Shown here in pieces: positions 37,278 to 44,847 of a stretch of DNA of 61,100 bases; within the stretch, counting starts at the first letter, position 1, and each line of letters begins with the position of its first letter. Source of the DNA: Candidatus Sulfotelmatobacter sp. (GTDB lineage: Bacteria > Acidobacteriota > Terriglobia > Terriglobales > Acidobacteriaceae). The DNA is taken from assembly GCA_030041215.1 (NCBI GenBank), contig JASHOH010000107.1:1-61100 (forward strand). The letters are read 5' to 3'. The notes beneath the pieces are model-generated. The model saw only the letters and a program-made list of their open reading frames with translations. It was not told where the DNA came from and did no database searches. The translations under genes and the position numbers were made by a program.

Positions 37278-37793
37278 TTAAATCTTCGTCCAAAGCAAAA
37301 ACAGCAGATACAGCCAAAGAATGTCCATGAAATGCCAATACTGCGCCGCCGCCGCAAACGTACTCCGCCGCAGAACAGAGCGGTGGAGTTTGCTAATTAC
37401 ATAAACCAAACCAAGCAGACCGCCCAGCACGTGGGCCGGGTGTACGCCCGTGAATACGTAAAAAAACGAGCTGTTCGGGTTGGTAGCGAGATAGAGTCCT
37501 TCCGACTTCAACCGAAGCCAAGCCATATACTGACCGGCGACGAAAAGCAGGCCGAGGACGAGAGTTATTACCAGCCAGCGCATGGGCACTGCCATCTGGC
37601 TTTCGATCCCGCGAGCGTACGACGCGATCCGGCGGCGCGCGAACTCCAGGGTCACGCTGCTAGCCAACAGCACCAGCGTGTTGAAAAAAAGTACGGGAGG
37701 CAGAGCGATATGCCCCCAAGCCATCCCTGCGCCCTGACGGACGACCAATGCGCTGGTGAGCGCGGCGAACGACATGGTGATCGCTGCCAGCGT
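37278..37793 (-). pseudogene. ctaE: Cytochrome c oxidase subunit III, N-terminally truncated
   Basis: About 170 residues of heme-copper oxidase subunit III are recognisable: AAITMSFAALTSALVVRQG, the SVTLEFARR region, THPAHVLGG-like sequence (VHPAHVLGGLLGLVYV) and the C-terminal YWHFMDILWLYLLF. The first helix and the start codon are missing; the frame is instead fused to an IS5 transposase end. The insertion has therefore removed the 5' end. The upstream oxidase subunits are not in the window. Confidence 0.82.
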
Positions 37794-37915
37794 CCGCTTT
37801 TCGTAGCGCACACGCAGTCGTCGAAACTGATTCAGCCAGGCGAAGGTCCGTTCTACCACCCATCGCCATCGGCCCAGCCCGCTGCCGTGTTGCGCATTGC
37901 AAGAAGAGGGATAAT
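37794..37915 (-). mobile_element. IS5-family transposase 3' end
   Basis: The minus strand encodes SGLGRWRWVVERTFAWLNQF followed by RRLRVRYEKR, the C-terminal core of IS5-type transposases with the catalytic Glu in VVERTFAW. A preceding piece (IIPLLAMRNT) appears in a shifted frame. The rest of the element is absent. It is fused in frame to the subunit III remnant and marks the break in the oxidase cluster. Confidence 0.78.
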
Positions 37916-37922
37916 GCGTCTG

Positions 37923-38087
37923 TCACGCAAGACCTTGCCGGATTGCGGTCTTCTTTACTTCTTCTGCAAATTCCGGCACAACTGCCCTTAGCAGCGACTG
38001 GCAGAGCCCGGAGCAGCTTCCGCATCCGGTGGAGGCCCGCGTGCGTTGGGCGGCATTGGGCAACCGTCCCTTGGTGTCAGTGAGCAT
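37923..38087 (-). pseudogene. BFD-like [2Fe-2S] domain fragment (nitrite reductase NirB type)
   Basis: A 54-residue frame contains RASTGCGSCSGLCQSLL and PEFAEEVKK, the [2Fe-2S]-binding segment found in the middle of NirB-type assimilatory nitrite reductase and related BFD domains. The first Cys-x-Cys of a full BFD domain is missing and there is no flanking reductase domain. It is best read as a leftover of a larger gene. Confidence 0.55.
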
Positions 38088-38246
38088 CAATATTTCCTTT
38101 TCGGATGCAAGCCACCGGACCGTTGGTACCGACATAGTGCGCGACATAACAGAGTGTCTGGACAACTGGGGCATGCACCGGCACTAGCACCACGGAGCGG
38201 GAGCCAATCTTGTTAGCCGAACCACAACGCGAACCGGACGAGGGGG

Positions 38247-38618
38247 ATGATAAACAATGCGCTGTACTCTTTCGGTTCGGGTACAGGTAATGAGCCTTGC
38301 ACAAGCACGTCGGAGATGCTGGCGGCGGCAGTAGCTTCGTGCCTATCCCTTATGGTTGCCAGGGAGATGGCCAAGGCTGGTCTTAAAGATGAATACGTGA
38401 AGACCGAATCACAGTTGACCCTGGAAGAGAAAAAGAACCATTGGGAAATCACGGGCATTCAAGTGAACGTCGTTGCCTCTGTGCCCGAAGTTCATGCCAA
38501 GAAGTTCCAGCACGTTGCCAAGAGCGCGAAAGCCAAGTGTCCGATCTCTCGTGCGCTCAAGATTCCAATTAAGATGACGGTGAAATCAGAACTGGAGAAG
38601 AGCGTAGCTGCTGCCTGA
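38247..38618 (+). CDS. OsmC/Ohr-family protein, probably missing its N-terminus
   Basis: A 123-residue frame with the OsmC core: SFGSGTGNEPCTSTSEMLAAA, the peroxide-reactive Cys32 (AVASCLSLMVA) and the second conserved Cys98 (AKCPISRAL). OsmC proteins reduce organic hydroperoxides and are usually about 140 residues. The first 20-25 residues, including the first beta strand, are absent, and the ATG is directly next to an AGGGGG run, too close for a normal ribosome site. It may be a truncated gene beside the other remnants or a functional short form. Confidence 0.68.
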   Translation: MINNALYSFGSGTGNEPCTSTSEMLAAAVASCLSLMVAREMAKAGLKDEYVKTESQLTLEEKKNHWEITGIQVNVVASVPEVHAKKFQHVAKSAKAKCPISRALKIPIKMTVKSELEKSVAAA

Positions 38619-38715
38619 ACCCAGAGTTGGCGCGGCTTCGAGATGAATTAGCGAGAGGACGAAGAAGGGTTGCGATCAGAATCGAACGCCGCCTTGCCCG
38701 TGCGATTTACGGCGC

Positions 38716-38931
38716 GATCGGTTTCTCGATGTTCTAGCCATCGCCTTTGGGGTCGCAGGCATAGAGAAAGGGGGCACTGCCGGACTCCCTTGGTCCCACG
38801 GTCTCCTCATGTCAGTCATATGGTCGCTGCTCGCCGCTCTCTTGGCGGCGCGCATCTATCGCGACCACCGGGCAGGCGTTATTGTGGGCCTTTTGGTGTT
38901 CAGCCAGCTCGTTAATCTGACCTTGACGTGA
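38716..38931 (+). pseudogene. Membrane protein C-terminal fragment
   Basis: A frame without a start codon reads RFLDVLAIAFGVAGIEKGG, then LPWSHGLLMSVIWSLLAALL and a final helix, ending at 38931. The SHGLLM motif and helix order resemble a family of small hydrolase-like integral membrane proteins seen in bacteria. The N-terminal half is missing. It closes the decayed 34.6-38.9 kb stretch. Confidence 0.5.
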
Positions 38932-38948
38932 ATCCACCATCGGGTGAC

Positions 38949-40571
38949 TCAATCCTTGTTGCCTTTGGAGTGGCTCGGCGGTGAATGAGCTGAGCTGCCA
39001 AGCCGCAATATCTGACCTGGAAAGATGCAGTCTCGCGACTCAATCTCAGTGAGCCAGCGTTCGTCGATGGCTCTGCGGGCGATTTGATCGCTCAGGCGAT
39101 CGAAGTTCTGCAAGTGGCTTTGCGTTCTGTAGTTCGCGTATTCGGCGGTGGTTTGTGCGCTGATCATGAACGCCCAATCACTAGATTGGGCCAACAGCAG
39201 TTCGCGTTTGGCTTGGTCGAGGGCACGAATCGTCAACGGGTCGCTGCGCGAATGATCGGCGTCGAGTTTCTCCATGACGCGAACTGCGCGGCGCAAGCGG
39301 GGATAAATCCAATGGTTGTCGGAATTCAGCCAGACTTCATTAAATCCGTTGCGTCCCCAACTGGACAGAGGAGGCTCGGCAGGCTGAAGCGCAGGGCGGT
39401 CGCGCAGGTACTCGGAGAGCGTGACGAGCCGAAGGGAGTCGGGATTGCGGGCCATCCTGCGAATTAAGTGATTGAGCCAGACCGGCCCCTCATACCACCA
39501 GTGTCCAAATAGTTCTGCATCGTAGGGAGCAACCAGAAGCGGCTTGCGATCCATTACGGATGCCAGAGATTCAACCTGTGCCAACCGGCTACGCAGGAAG
39601 TGTTCCGCGTGAGCTTCGGCCTTGCTTTCGGCTTGTTGGGGGACGTAGAGTTGCTTGTTCTCTGTCTTCCCGGTGATGCGGTAGTACTTGATGCCGGTCT
39701 CGATGCGCAGGCCGCCGGGATGAACGTAGCGCTTGAGGGAATCCGAATCCAGGTCGTGGACGAGGTCGCGATAAAACTCGCGGTAGTCGCAGTCGCCGGG
39801 ATAGCCTTCGCTCGCGCTCCAGACCTGGCGGGAGGAATCCGGGTCGCGGCCAAATACGGCAAGACCAGATGGGCATCGGAGTGGAGCATGAACTCCATAG
39901 CGTGGTCTGGGCCGCGCCCGCGTGATGCCGTGTGTTTCAAGAACCGTGAAGCGAATCGCATAGTCGCCCAGCAGCTGGTCCAACCCAGGGTAATACCCGC
40001 ATTCGGGCAGCCAGAATCCATTCGGCATTCGGCCAAAGGTCAAGGCGTAGTGCGTGATCCCAACCTGAATCTGGGATCGCACCGCTGATGGGTTGACTGA
40101 AAGCAGTGGCAGATAACCGTGAGTGGCGGCACTGGCGATGATCTCCAGCTTGCCCAGATCTTGCAGGCGCCGGAACGCTTCGACAAGATTACGGTTGTAG
40201 CGATCAACAAATGCGCTGCGAACGCGTGTGAACTGCCCATGATACATCGCCGCCAAACCATGGAATTCGGGTTGCCATTTGGTGCGCGTCATTTCCCTGT
40301 CCAAGAGCCCGATCAGCCGATCGAGCCTTCCCAGATAGCGGGATTGCAGAAGGGGATCCGTTAGCATGGAAATCAGCGTTGGCGTGAGAGAAAACGTCAA
40401 GCGGAAATCGACGGCGTCAGCGACCAGAGAGTCTAGGATCAACAGCAGGGGAACGTAGACCTCGGTAATGGCCTGATAAAGCCAGTTCTCTTCGAGGAAA
40501 TCTTCATGCTCGGGATGCCGCACGAAAGGAAGATGTCCATGAAGTACGAGCGCTAAGTATCCTTTTGCCAT
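38949..40571 (-). CDS. GH57 1,4-alpha-glucan branching enzyme
   Basis: A 540-residue glycoside hydrolase family 57 protein that should form alpha-1,6 branches in glycogen. It starts with the family's LALVLHGHLPFVRHPE. The predicted nucleophile is Glu190 (WLPECGYYPG) and the acid/base Asp352 (APYDAELFGHWW), close to the positions known in Thermus and Thermococcus branching enzymes. The C-terminal helical domain (about 400-520) is present with WAFMISAQTTAEYANYR. The ATG at 40571 directly precedes conserved sequence; a leader back to 40628 is not convincing. It is the last gene of the glucan operon. Confidence 0.92.
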   Translation of the reverse strand: MAKGYLALVLHGHLPFVRHPEHEDFLEENWLYQAITEVYVPLLLILDSLVADAVDFRLTFSLTPTLISMLTDPLLQSRYLGRLDRLIGLLDREMTRTKWQPEFHGLAAMYHGQFTRVRSAFVDRYNRNLVEAFRRLQDLGKLEIIASAATHGYLPLLSVNPSAVRSQIQVGITHYALTFGRMPNGFWLPECGYYPGLDQLLGDYAIRFTVLETHGITRARPRPRYGVHAPLRCPSGLAVFGRDPDSSRQVWSASEGYPGDCDYREFYRDLVHDLDSDSLKRYVHPGGLRIETGIKYYRITGKTENKQLYVPQQAESKAEAHAEHFLRSRLAQVESLASVMDRKPLLVAPYDAELFGHWWYEGPVWLNHLIRRMARNPDSLRLVTLSEYLRDRPALQPAEPPLSSWGRNGFNEVWLNSDNHWIYPRLRRAVRVMEKLDADHSRSDPLTIRALDQAKRELLLAQSSDWAFMISAQTTAEYANYRTQSHLQNFDRLSDQIARRAIDERWLTEIESRDCIFPGQILRLGSSAHSPPSHSKGNKD

Positions 40572-40637
40572 GGGTGACAGGGGCGTGAAACCTTTCCAAG
40601 CAGCCTTTCCCGCGAGGAGCGCTCTCACTGTATCAAT

Positions 40638-41627
40638 TCATCTAGAAGAGGTGCCTGATATGAAGCTTCTCTCGTTCCATTCGGCTAAGTCCGCGGTGGC
40701 GTTCTCCGTGTGTGCGTCGGTCCGGCTACCAACGCGGCGCATACGGAAAGCCTCCGTCGTGAACAGGCCGCCGGCAGGTTCTGACAGCTTCTGCTCCAGT
40801 CCCTGATAAAGTCGGCTCAACAACTGGCTCACTTCTGCTCGCATGTCAACTGGTAGCGAAGGTTGGCCCACTAGGCCGAGAGTCTCTGGTTCTCTATTGG
40901 AGCGGAGACTAGCCATCCTGCCGCCGGCTTCCTCGCTTCGGTCGGCCGGCACTGGGCCTTGGAGCTGCGGTTCGAGGACCCCTTGGTCCGGATCGCCATA
41001 AAGAGCGCGCAACCTGCTACTCACTTCCTGGTGCATATCGATCGGTAAACGGACGGGGAAGCCCGCCAACTCGCTGTGCACACCCGAATGCGGCTGCACG
41101 GACGCGGTGCTCTCCGGGAGCTGGGGGCTCAAGCGGATTGGCAGCCAGTGCTCATCCGCACAACTCGAAGGCGCAGAGGGAGGAGTTTCCACGCGGTCGG
41201 CGCTTGCTATTACCGCGAGGCTGCCATCCTCTCCTTTCAGCGCAAGATTGGCGCGGTACGTACGCTCCGGACTGCACGAGCGCACATACCAGTTTCCGGC
41301 TCCCAGCTGGACTTCCACCGAAAATGAGGCGTGGCGCCCAGCTTGGTCCCCGCTGGTCACGTCGTAGAACTGCAAAATAGGCCAGTATTCATGCTCATCT
41401 ACGCCAAGAGCTCGTTTGGCCTCTTCGAGGTCAGCATGTGCAATCTCCCACTGGCAATGGACAACGTATGGATCAACCGGTATCGCAACCATCGACGTCT
41501 TCTCACACGATTCGAGCAAGACGGACGGTTCCTTCGTCGCCGACTCGATATAGTCCGATTCCCGTCGAGGCGCGGGCTGAGGTGGCGACTTTCCCTGATC
41601 GGTTTGTTGGGCGGGAACGCGATCCAC
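40638..41627 (-). CDS. DUF4912-domain protein
   Basis: A 329-residue protein. Residues about 45-150 match the DUF4912 pattern: a strand pattern around VHCQWEIAHADLEEAKRAL, LQFYDVTSG, and NWYVRSCSPERTYRANLAL. This resembles a starch-binding-like beta domain and is often encoded with GH57 enzymes. The C-terminal half is low in conservation and has two repeats of a short helix motif (DMHQEVSSRLRALYGDPDQG and DMRAEVSQLLSRLYQGLEQK). The start is a GTG at 41627 with AAAGGA upstream. It lies in the glucan operon 66 bases before the branching enzyme; a role in glucan or enzyme binding is inferred. Confidence 0.8.
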   Translation of the reverse strand: MDRVPAQQTDQGKSPPQPAPRRESDYIESATKEPSVLLESCEKTSMVAIPVDPYVVHCQWEIAHADLEEAKRALGVDEHEYWPILQFYDVTSGDQAGRHASFSVEVQLGAGNWYVRSCSPERTYRANLALKGEDGSLAVIASADRVETPPSAPSSCADEHWLPIRLSPQLPESTASVQPHSGVHSELAGFPVRLPIDMHQEVSSRLRALYGDPDQGVLEPQLQGPVPADRSEEAGGRMASLRSNREPETLGLVGQPSLPVDMRAEVSQLLSRLYQGLEQKLSEPAGGLFTTEAFRMRRVGSRTDAHTENATADLAEWNERSFISGTSSR

Positions 41628-41705
41628 GGCTCATCCTTTCGGCTCGGTCGATGCGCCTCGCGCGATTTTTCGCGTTTCGAGGAGGTGCAGAAGACCGAAT
41701 CTGGG

Positions 41706-41915
41706 TCAGCTACCAGGACGAAACGACTTCCACTCCAGTCGGCAGTCCGAGCACTTCAGCGCTCCGTAAACGTTGTAATAGGTAGCATAACCCGTACTGG
41801 TGTCGGACTTGGCCAGAGTCATCTCGTCGTGAATATGGGCGTGCTGGTGGCAAACGGCACGCCCGCAAGCAGCGCACGTCCCTCTCGCCTCCTGCTCGCA
41901 GAACCAGCACTTCAT
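41706..41915 (-). CDS. Small B-box-like zinc protein
   Basis: A 69-residue protein with cysteine pairs CWFC (Cys3, Cys6), CAAC (Cys14, Cys17), CHQH and, at the end, CSDC (Cys57, Cys60). The spacing of the N-terminal part resembles a B-box zinc finger. GGAGG lies upstream of the ATG. It is too short for a catalytic role; it could bind another protein of this operon. Its place between the two GH57 genes on the same strand is the only clue to function. Confidence 0.72.
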   Translation of the reverse strand: MKCWFCEQEARGTCAACGRAVCHQHAHIHDEMTLAKSDTSTGYATYYNVYGALKCSDCRLEWKSFRPGS

Positions 41916-42086
41916 GGCCCCTCCTTAGCAACATAACTGGCTCCCAGCATGTTACTACCCAACCCGAGGAAGTTGCCTGCCATTGCTCTTGGACGGCATT
42001 GCCGACTCTCGGAAGGCCCAGCCCACGGGTGCAAGAGCGACAGGCAATGAAATCCACTTGCAAGAGGGCGCGGTCCCAGCCAAAAT

Positions 42087-43541
42087 TCAAAAGTCGTGCG
42101 TCAGTATGTCAGAGGTGCGGCGGCACAACTCCCGAGCATAGTCGGTCCAGCGCCCCTGTCCCCAATAGCGGTAGCAGCTGGTTTGGGTCAATAGTAAATG
42201 AAAGAGGGCCTTGTGGTAGCGTGGTTCCTGCGGGGAGACCTTCCCCAACGCCTTCTCTGCAAACAAGGCGCTCACGGACTCCATCGGCCCTAACACGTTA
42301 TCGTAGCCGCGCACCCATGACAGATTGTTGGTCCAACTGCCCCCGTCCATATGGAAGCGGGCGTTGGCACGTTTCAGGTCAGCAACGACATGGTCGAGCC
42401 GTGCTTGCCCTTCGCCCGGGCGAAAGCGGTCCCAAATCTTTTTCTGATAAAGCGGTCGGATCGGTGGGAACGCGGTCACCTCGATCCCTAGCCGATTCAG
42501 ATACTGCAGGTACTCCGCAACGCTGATCGGGGGAACGTCGCTGCCTGAAGCCTCTCGCATAACCTCATGGAATTTCGGCGGAAATTCATTCATCATGACG
42601 CCACCGTTCTCGCCGTCGCCAATCTGGGCTGACAGCGGAGGAACCCGTTTCGTTCCAAATTCCATGCGGCTGCGGGAACGCGCCTCGTAGCAAGGCTGCA
42701 TTTGAGCAACGAGCTTGGTGTCGCTGCCCTGCGTTTTGATGATGGCCATGATGCTTTCCGTTCTGCCTTCCGAGTTCATGGCTACGAGCCGATGCGGGAG
42801 GTAAGGACGCTGAAGCCCGCCGCCGTCTTCCAGGTTTTCGACAGTGTGCTCCTGGAGCAATACCCATTGGTAACCGCAATCCTTAAGAGTCTTGACGAAC
42901 TCGTAGGCCACATCGGGGTGATTGGGCAAGGCCATTTCGGGCGGCGAAAAGCCGCGCACGCGGCGGAGCGCGTCCCAACCGAAGATGGCAGCGAAGTGGT
43001 GCTGCCAGGCTCGGACGTGAAGGCGAAAATCCTGGACCGGCGTACTCGGTGCAACCGCATGACCCCATGCCGTGCCCAGCCACTCGACGCACTGCCGGTA
43101 GGCAGAATCGCAGGTGATGCGCTGCAGGTTCTCAAACACATCGTTGAGCCCTATGTCACGCAAACCGTGTAGCAGGCAGCCGGAGTAGTCCAACATGACC
43201 CGCGGCTGCTTGCCCTCGTGTACGAGGGCAGGGATGAACTCTCCCATTCGTTTGTAGCACCATTGAAAAACGGGGGCATTGTGATTGTCGCCGATCTGCG
43301 GATTATCCATCATGAATTTGAGGTTGCTGATCACCGGGGCAGTCCGGAGGTCTCCGGTTTCGGCCAGAATGAGCGGCTGATGCATATGCAGCGCAATGGA
43401 AAAACAACTCCGCATTCTTGAGAGATCGATCCCACTCGACGCCAGATCCGGAGGCAACGGATTTTCCATGGCCGCCGCGACCTGATCTTCCGCCCCGCAG
43501 ATGTTGGGGAGGCCATTGACGTATTCAGGGATTTCGGTCAT
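42087..43541 (-). CDS. GH57 glycoside hydrolase (amylase-like)
   Basis: A 484-residue GH57 member distinct from the branching enzyme downstream. The first motif is FSIALHMHQPLILAE near residue 50, and the expected nucleophile is Glu202 (GFSPPEMALP). LQEHTVENLED and ENGGVMMNEFP fit the later GH57 regions. It most likely cleaves or transfers alpha-1,4-glucan; the exact reaction is unknown. The start at 43541 has GGAGAG five bases upstream. It lies 51 bases after the GT4 gene, within the same minus-strand run. No signal peptide, so it acts on intracellular glucan. Confidence 0.88.
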   Translation of the reverse strand: MTEIPEYVNGLPNICGAEDQVAAAMENPLPPDLASSGIDLSRMRSCFSIALHMHQPLILAETGDLRTAPVISNLKFMMDNPQIGDNHNAPVFQWCYKRMGEFIPALVHEGKQPRVMLDYSGCLLHGLRDIGLNDVFENLQRITCDSAYRQCVEWLGTAWGHAVAPSTPVQDFRLHVRAWQHHFAAIFGWDALRRVRGFSPPEMALPNHPDVAYEFVKTLKDCGYQWVLLQEHTVENLEDGGGLQRPYLPHRLVAMNSEGRTESIMAIIKTQGSDTKLVAQMQPCYEARSRSRMEFGTKRVPPLSAQIGDGENGGVMMNEFPPKFHEVMREASGSDVPPISVAEYLQYLNRLGIEVTAFPPIRPLYQKKIWDRFRPGEGQARLDHVVADLKRANARFHMDGGSWTNNLSWVRGYDNVLGPMESVSALFAEKALGKVSPQEPRYHKALFHLLLTQTSCYRYWGQGRWTDYARELCRRTSDILTHDF

Positions 43542-43592
43542 CAGTGCTCTCCGTTAAGTTAAATCTTCGAAGCGCAAGTTACTCCAATAGGC

Positions 43593-44750
43593 TCAGTGCA
43601 TGTACAACTGGGCCACGTGGTTGGCGACTGCATCCCAAGAGAAGGCAGCTTCGGCGGCAATCCGTCCGTTGCGCCCCATCCAGCGAGCCCTTTCGAAGTC
43701 GGTAAACAGGGTCCCGATCCCCCAGGCAACGGAGTCCGCATTGGGATAGATCTTGAGCCCGTTGACATGGTGCCAGACAAACTCATCGGGGCCACCGTTG
43801 CGCGTGACGATCACGGGTTTGCCCGCGCTCCAAGCTTCAAGCACGGTGATCCCGAAAGGCTCGTTGCGGCTGGGCACACACACTGCGTCGCAGGCCTTGT
43901 AGAGATTCACAAGCTCGCTGCCATTCTTGAACCCTAAGAACCGGGTCGCGTGCGCCATCCGCAGCTGGTGCGCCCGGCTCTCCACGGAATGCCGCATCTC
44001 TCCGTCCCCCACAAAAACGAACTTGGCAGATGGATGGTAGGCCAAAATGAACGGAATGGCCTCCACTAGCACATCGGGTCCCTTCTGATAGACGACGCGG
44101 CCCGAGAATAGAATGGTTGGATCTATGGGGCCGATGCCGTACCGCGCCTTGATCTCCCCAGGATTGACCCAACCGTCGTAATCCCTCGCGTTCACTCCAT
44201 TGTAGATGATGGAGATCTTCCATTCCGGGGTCTCATACATCCACATGATCTCTTTCTTCAAGGAATGCGAGACGGTAATAATGCGATCAGCCCAGTGGGT
44301 GGCGGCGCGTTCTTGTTCCCGCACGCGACGGGACCGGCCATCGAAGAAGTGATTCCCGCTGCGGCCGTACTCGGTGGAGTGGATGGTGAGAACGGTCTTG
44401 CGCCCCCGCCCCTGCTTGATCCAGATCAAGGCGTTGCCGGTCAGCCAATCATGCGCGTGAATTACGTCGAAGGGACCAATGAAATCCTCGGTCTGAAACA
44501 CCTCATGCACCAGCGACCGGCACAGGTGATTGATTTCCTCTACAAAATCAGCGTCGAGCTGGAATTGACAGCGGTGGTAGTGGACTCCGTGGACGCGTTC
44601 GTACAGCGGCTGGCCGCCCCGCCTGCGGGTGAACACGTGCACTTCGTGTCCCTTCCGCTCCAGAGCAGCCGCCACTTCGGTCACGTGTACGGCAACGCCT
44701 CCGACCGGAATCGAGTGTAGTGACTCCCACGCCAATAACGCTACCTTCAT
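43593..44750 (-). CDS. GT4 glycosyltransferase (glycogen-synthase-like)
   Basis: A 385-residue GT-B glycosyltransferase. It begins with MKVALLAWESLHSIPVGGVA, the acceptor-site loop near residue 18, and has the GT4 donor motif NEPFGITVLEA in the C-terminal half together with LFSGRVVYQKGPDVL. The family includes alpha-glucan and maltose-1-phosphate synthases, and its place between a glucan phosphorylase and two GH57 enzymes suggests that it extends an alpha-1,4-glucan. An envelope glycosyltransferase is the alternative. CGGAG lies five bases before the ATG. It is cytoplasmic. Confidence 0.9.
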   Translation of the reverse strand: MKVALLAWESLHSIPVGGVAVHVTEVAAALERKGHEVHVFTRRRGGQPLYERVHGVHYHRCQFQLDADFVEEINHLCRSLVHEVFQTEDFIGPFDVIHAHDWLTGNALIWIKQGRGRKTVLTIHSTEYGRSGNHFFDGRSRRVREQERAATHWADRIITVSHSLKKEIMWMYETPEWKISIIYNGVNARDYDGWVNPGEIKARYGIGPIDPTILFSGRVVYQKGPDVLVEAIPFILAYHPSAKFVFVGDGEMRHSVESRAHQLRMAHATRFLGFKNGSELVNLYKACDAVCVPSRNEPFGITVLEAWSAGKPVIVTRNGGPDEFVWHHVNGLKIYPNADSVAWGIGTLFTDFERARWMGRNGRIAAEAAFSWDAVANHVAQLYMH

Positions 44751-44847
44751 AAAAACTCCGGGTTATTCAACGCCGGCCCAGCTCCCAGAAACGCGCGCGA
44801 GCCGGTCTGACGGTTCGTGGCAAGGCCGCGGCAGCGCGACCGCCATT

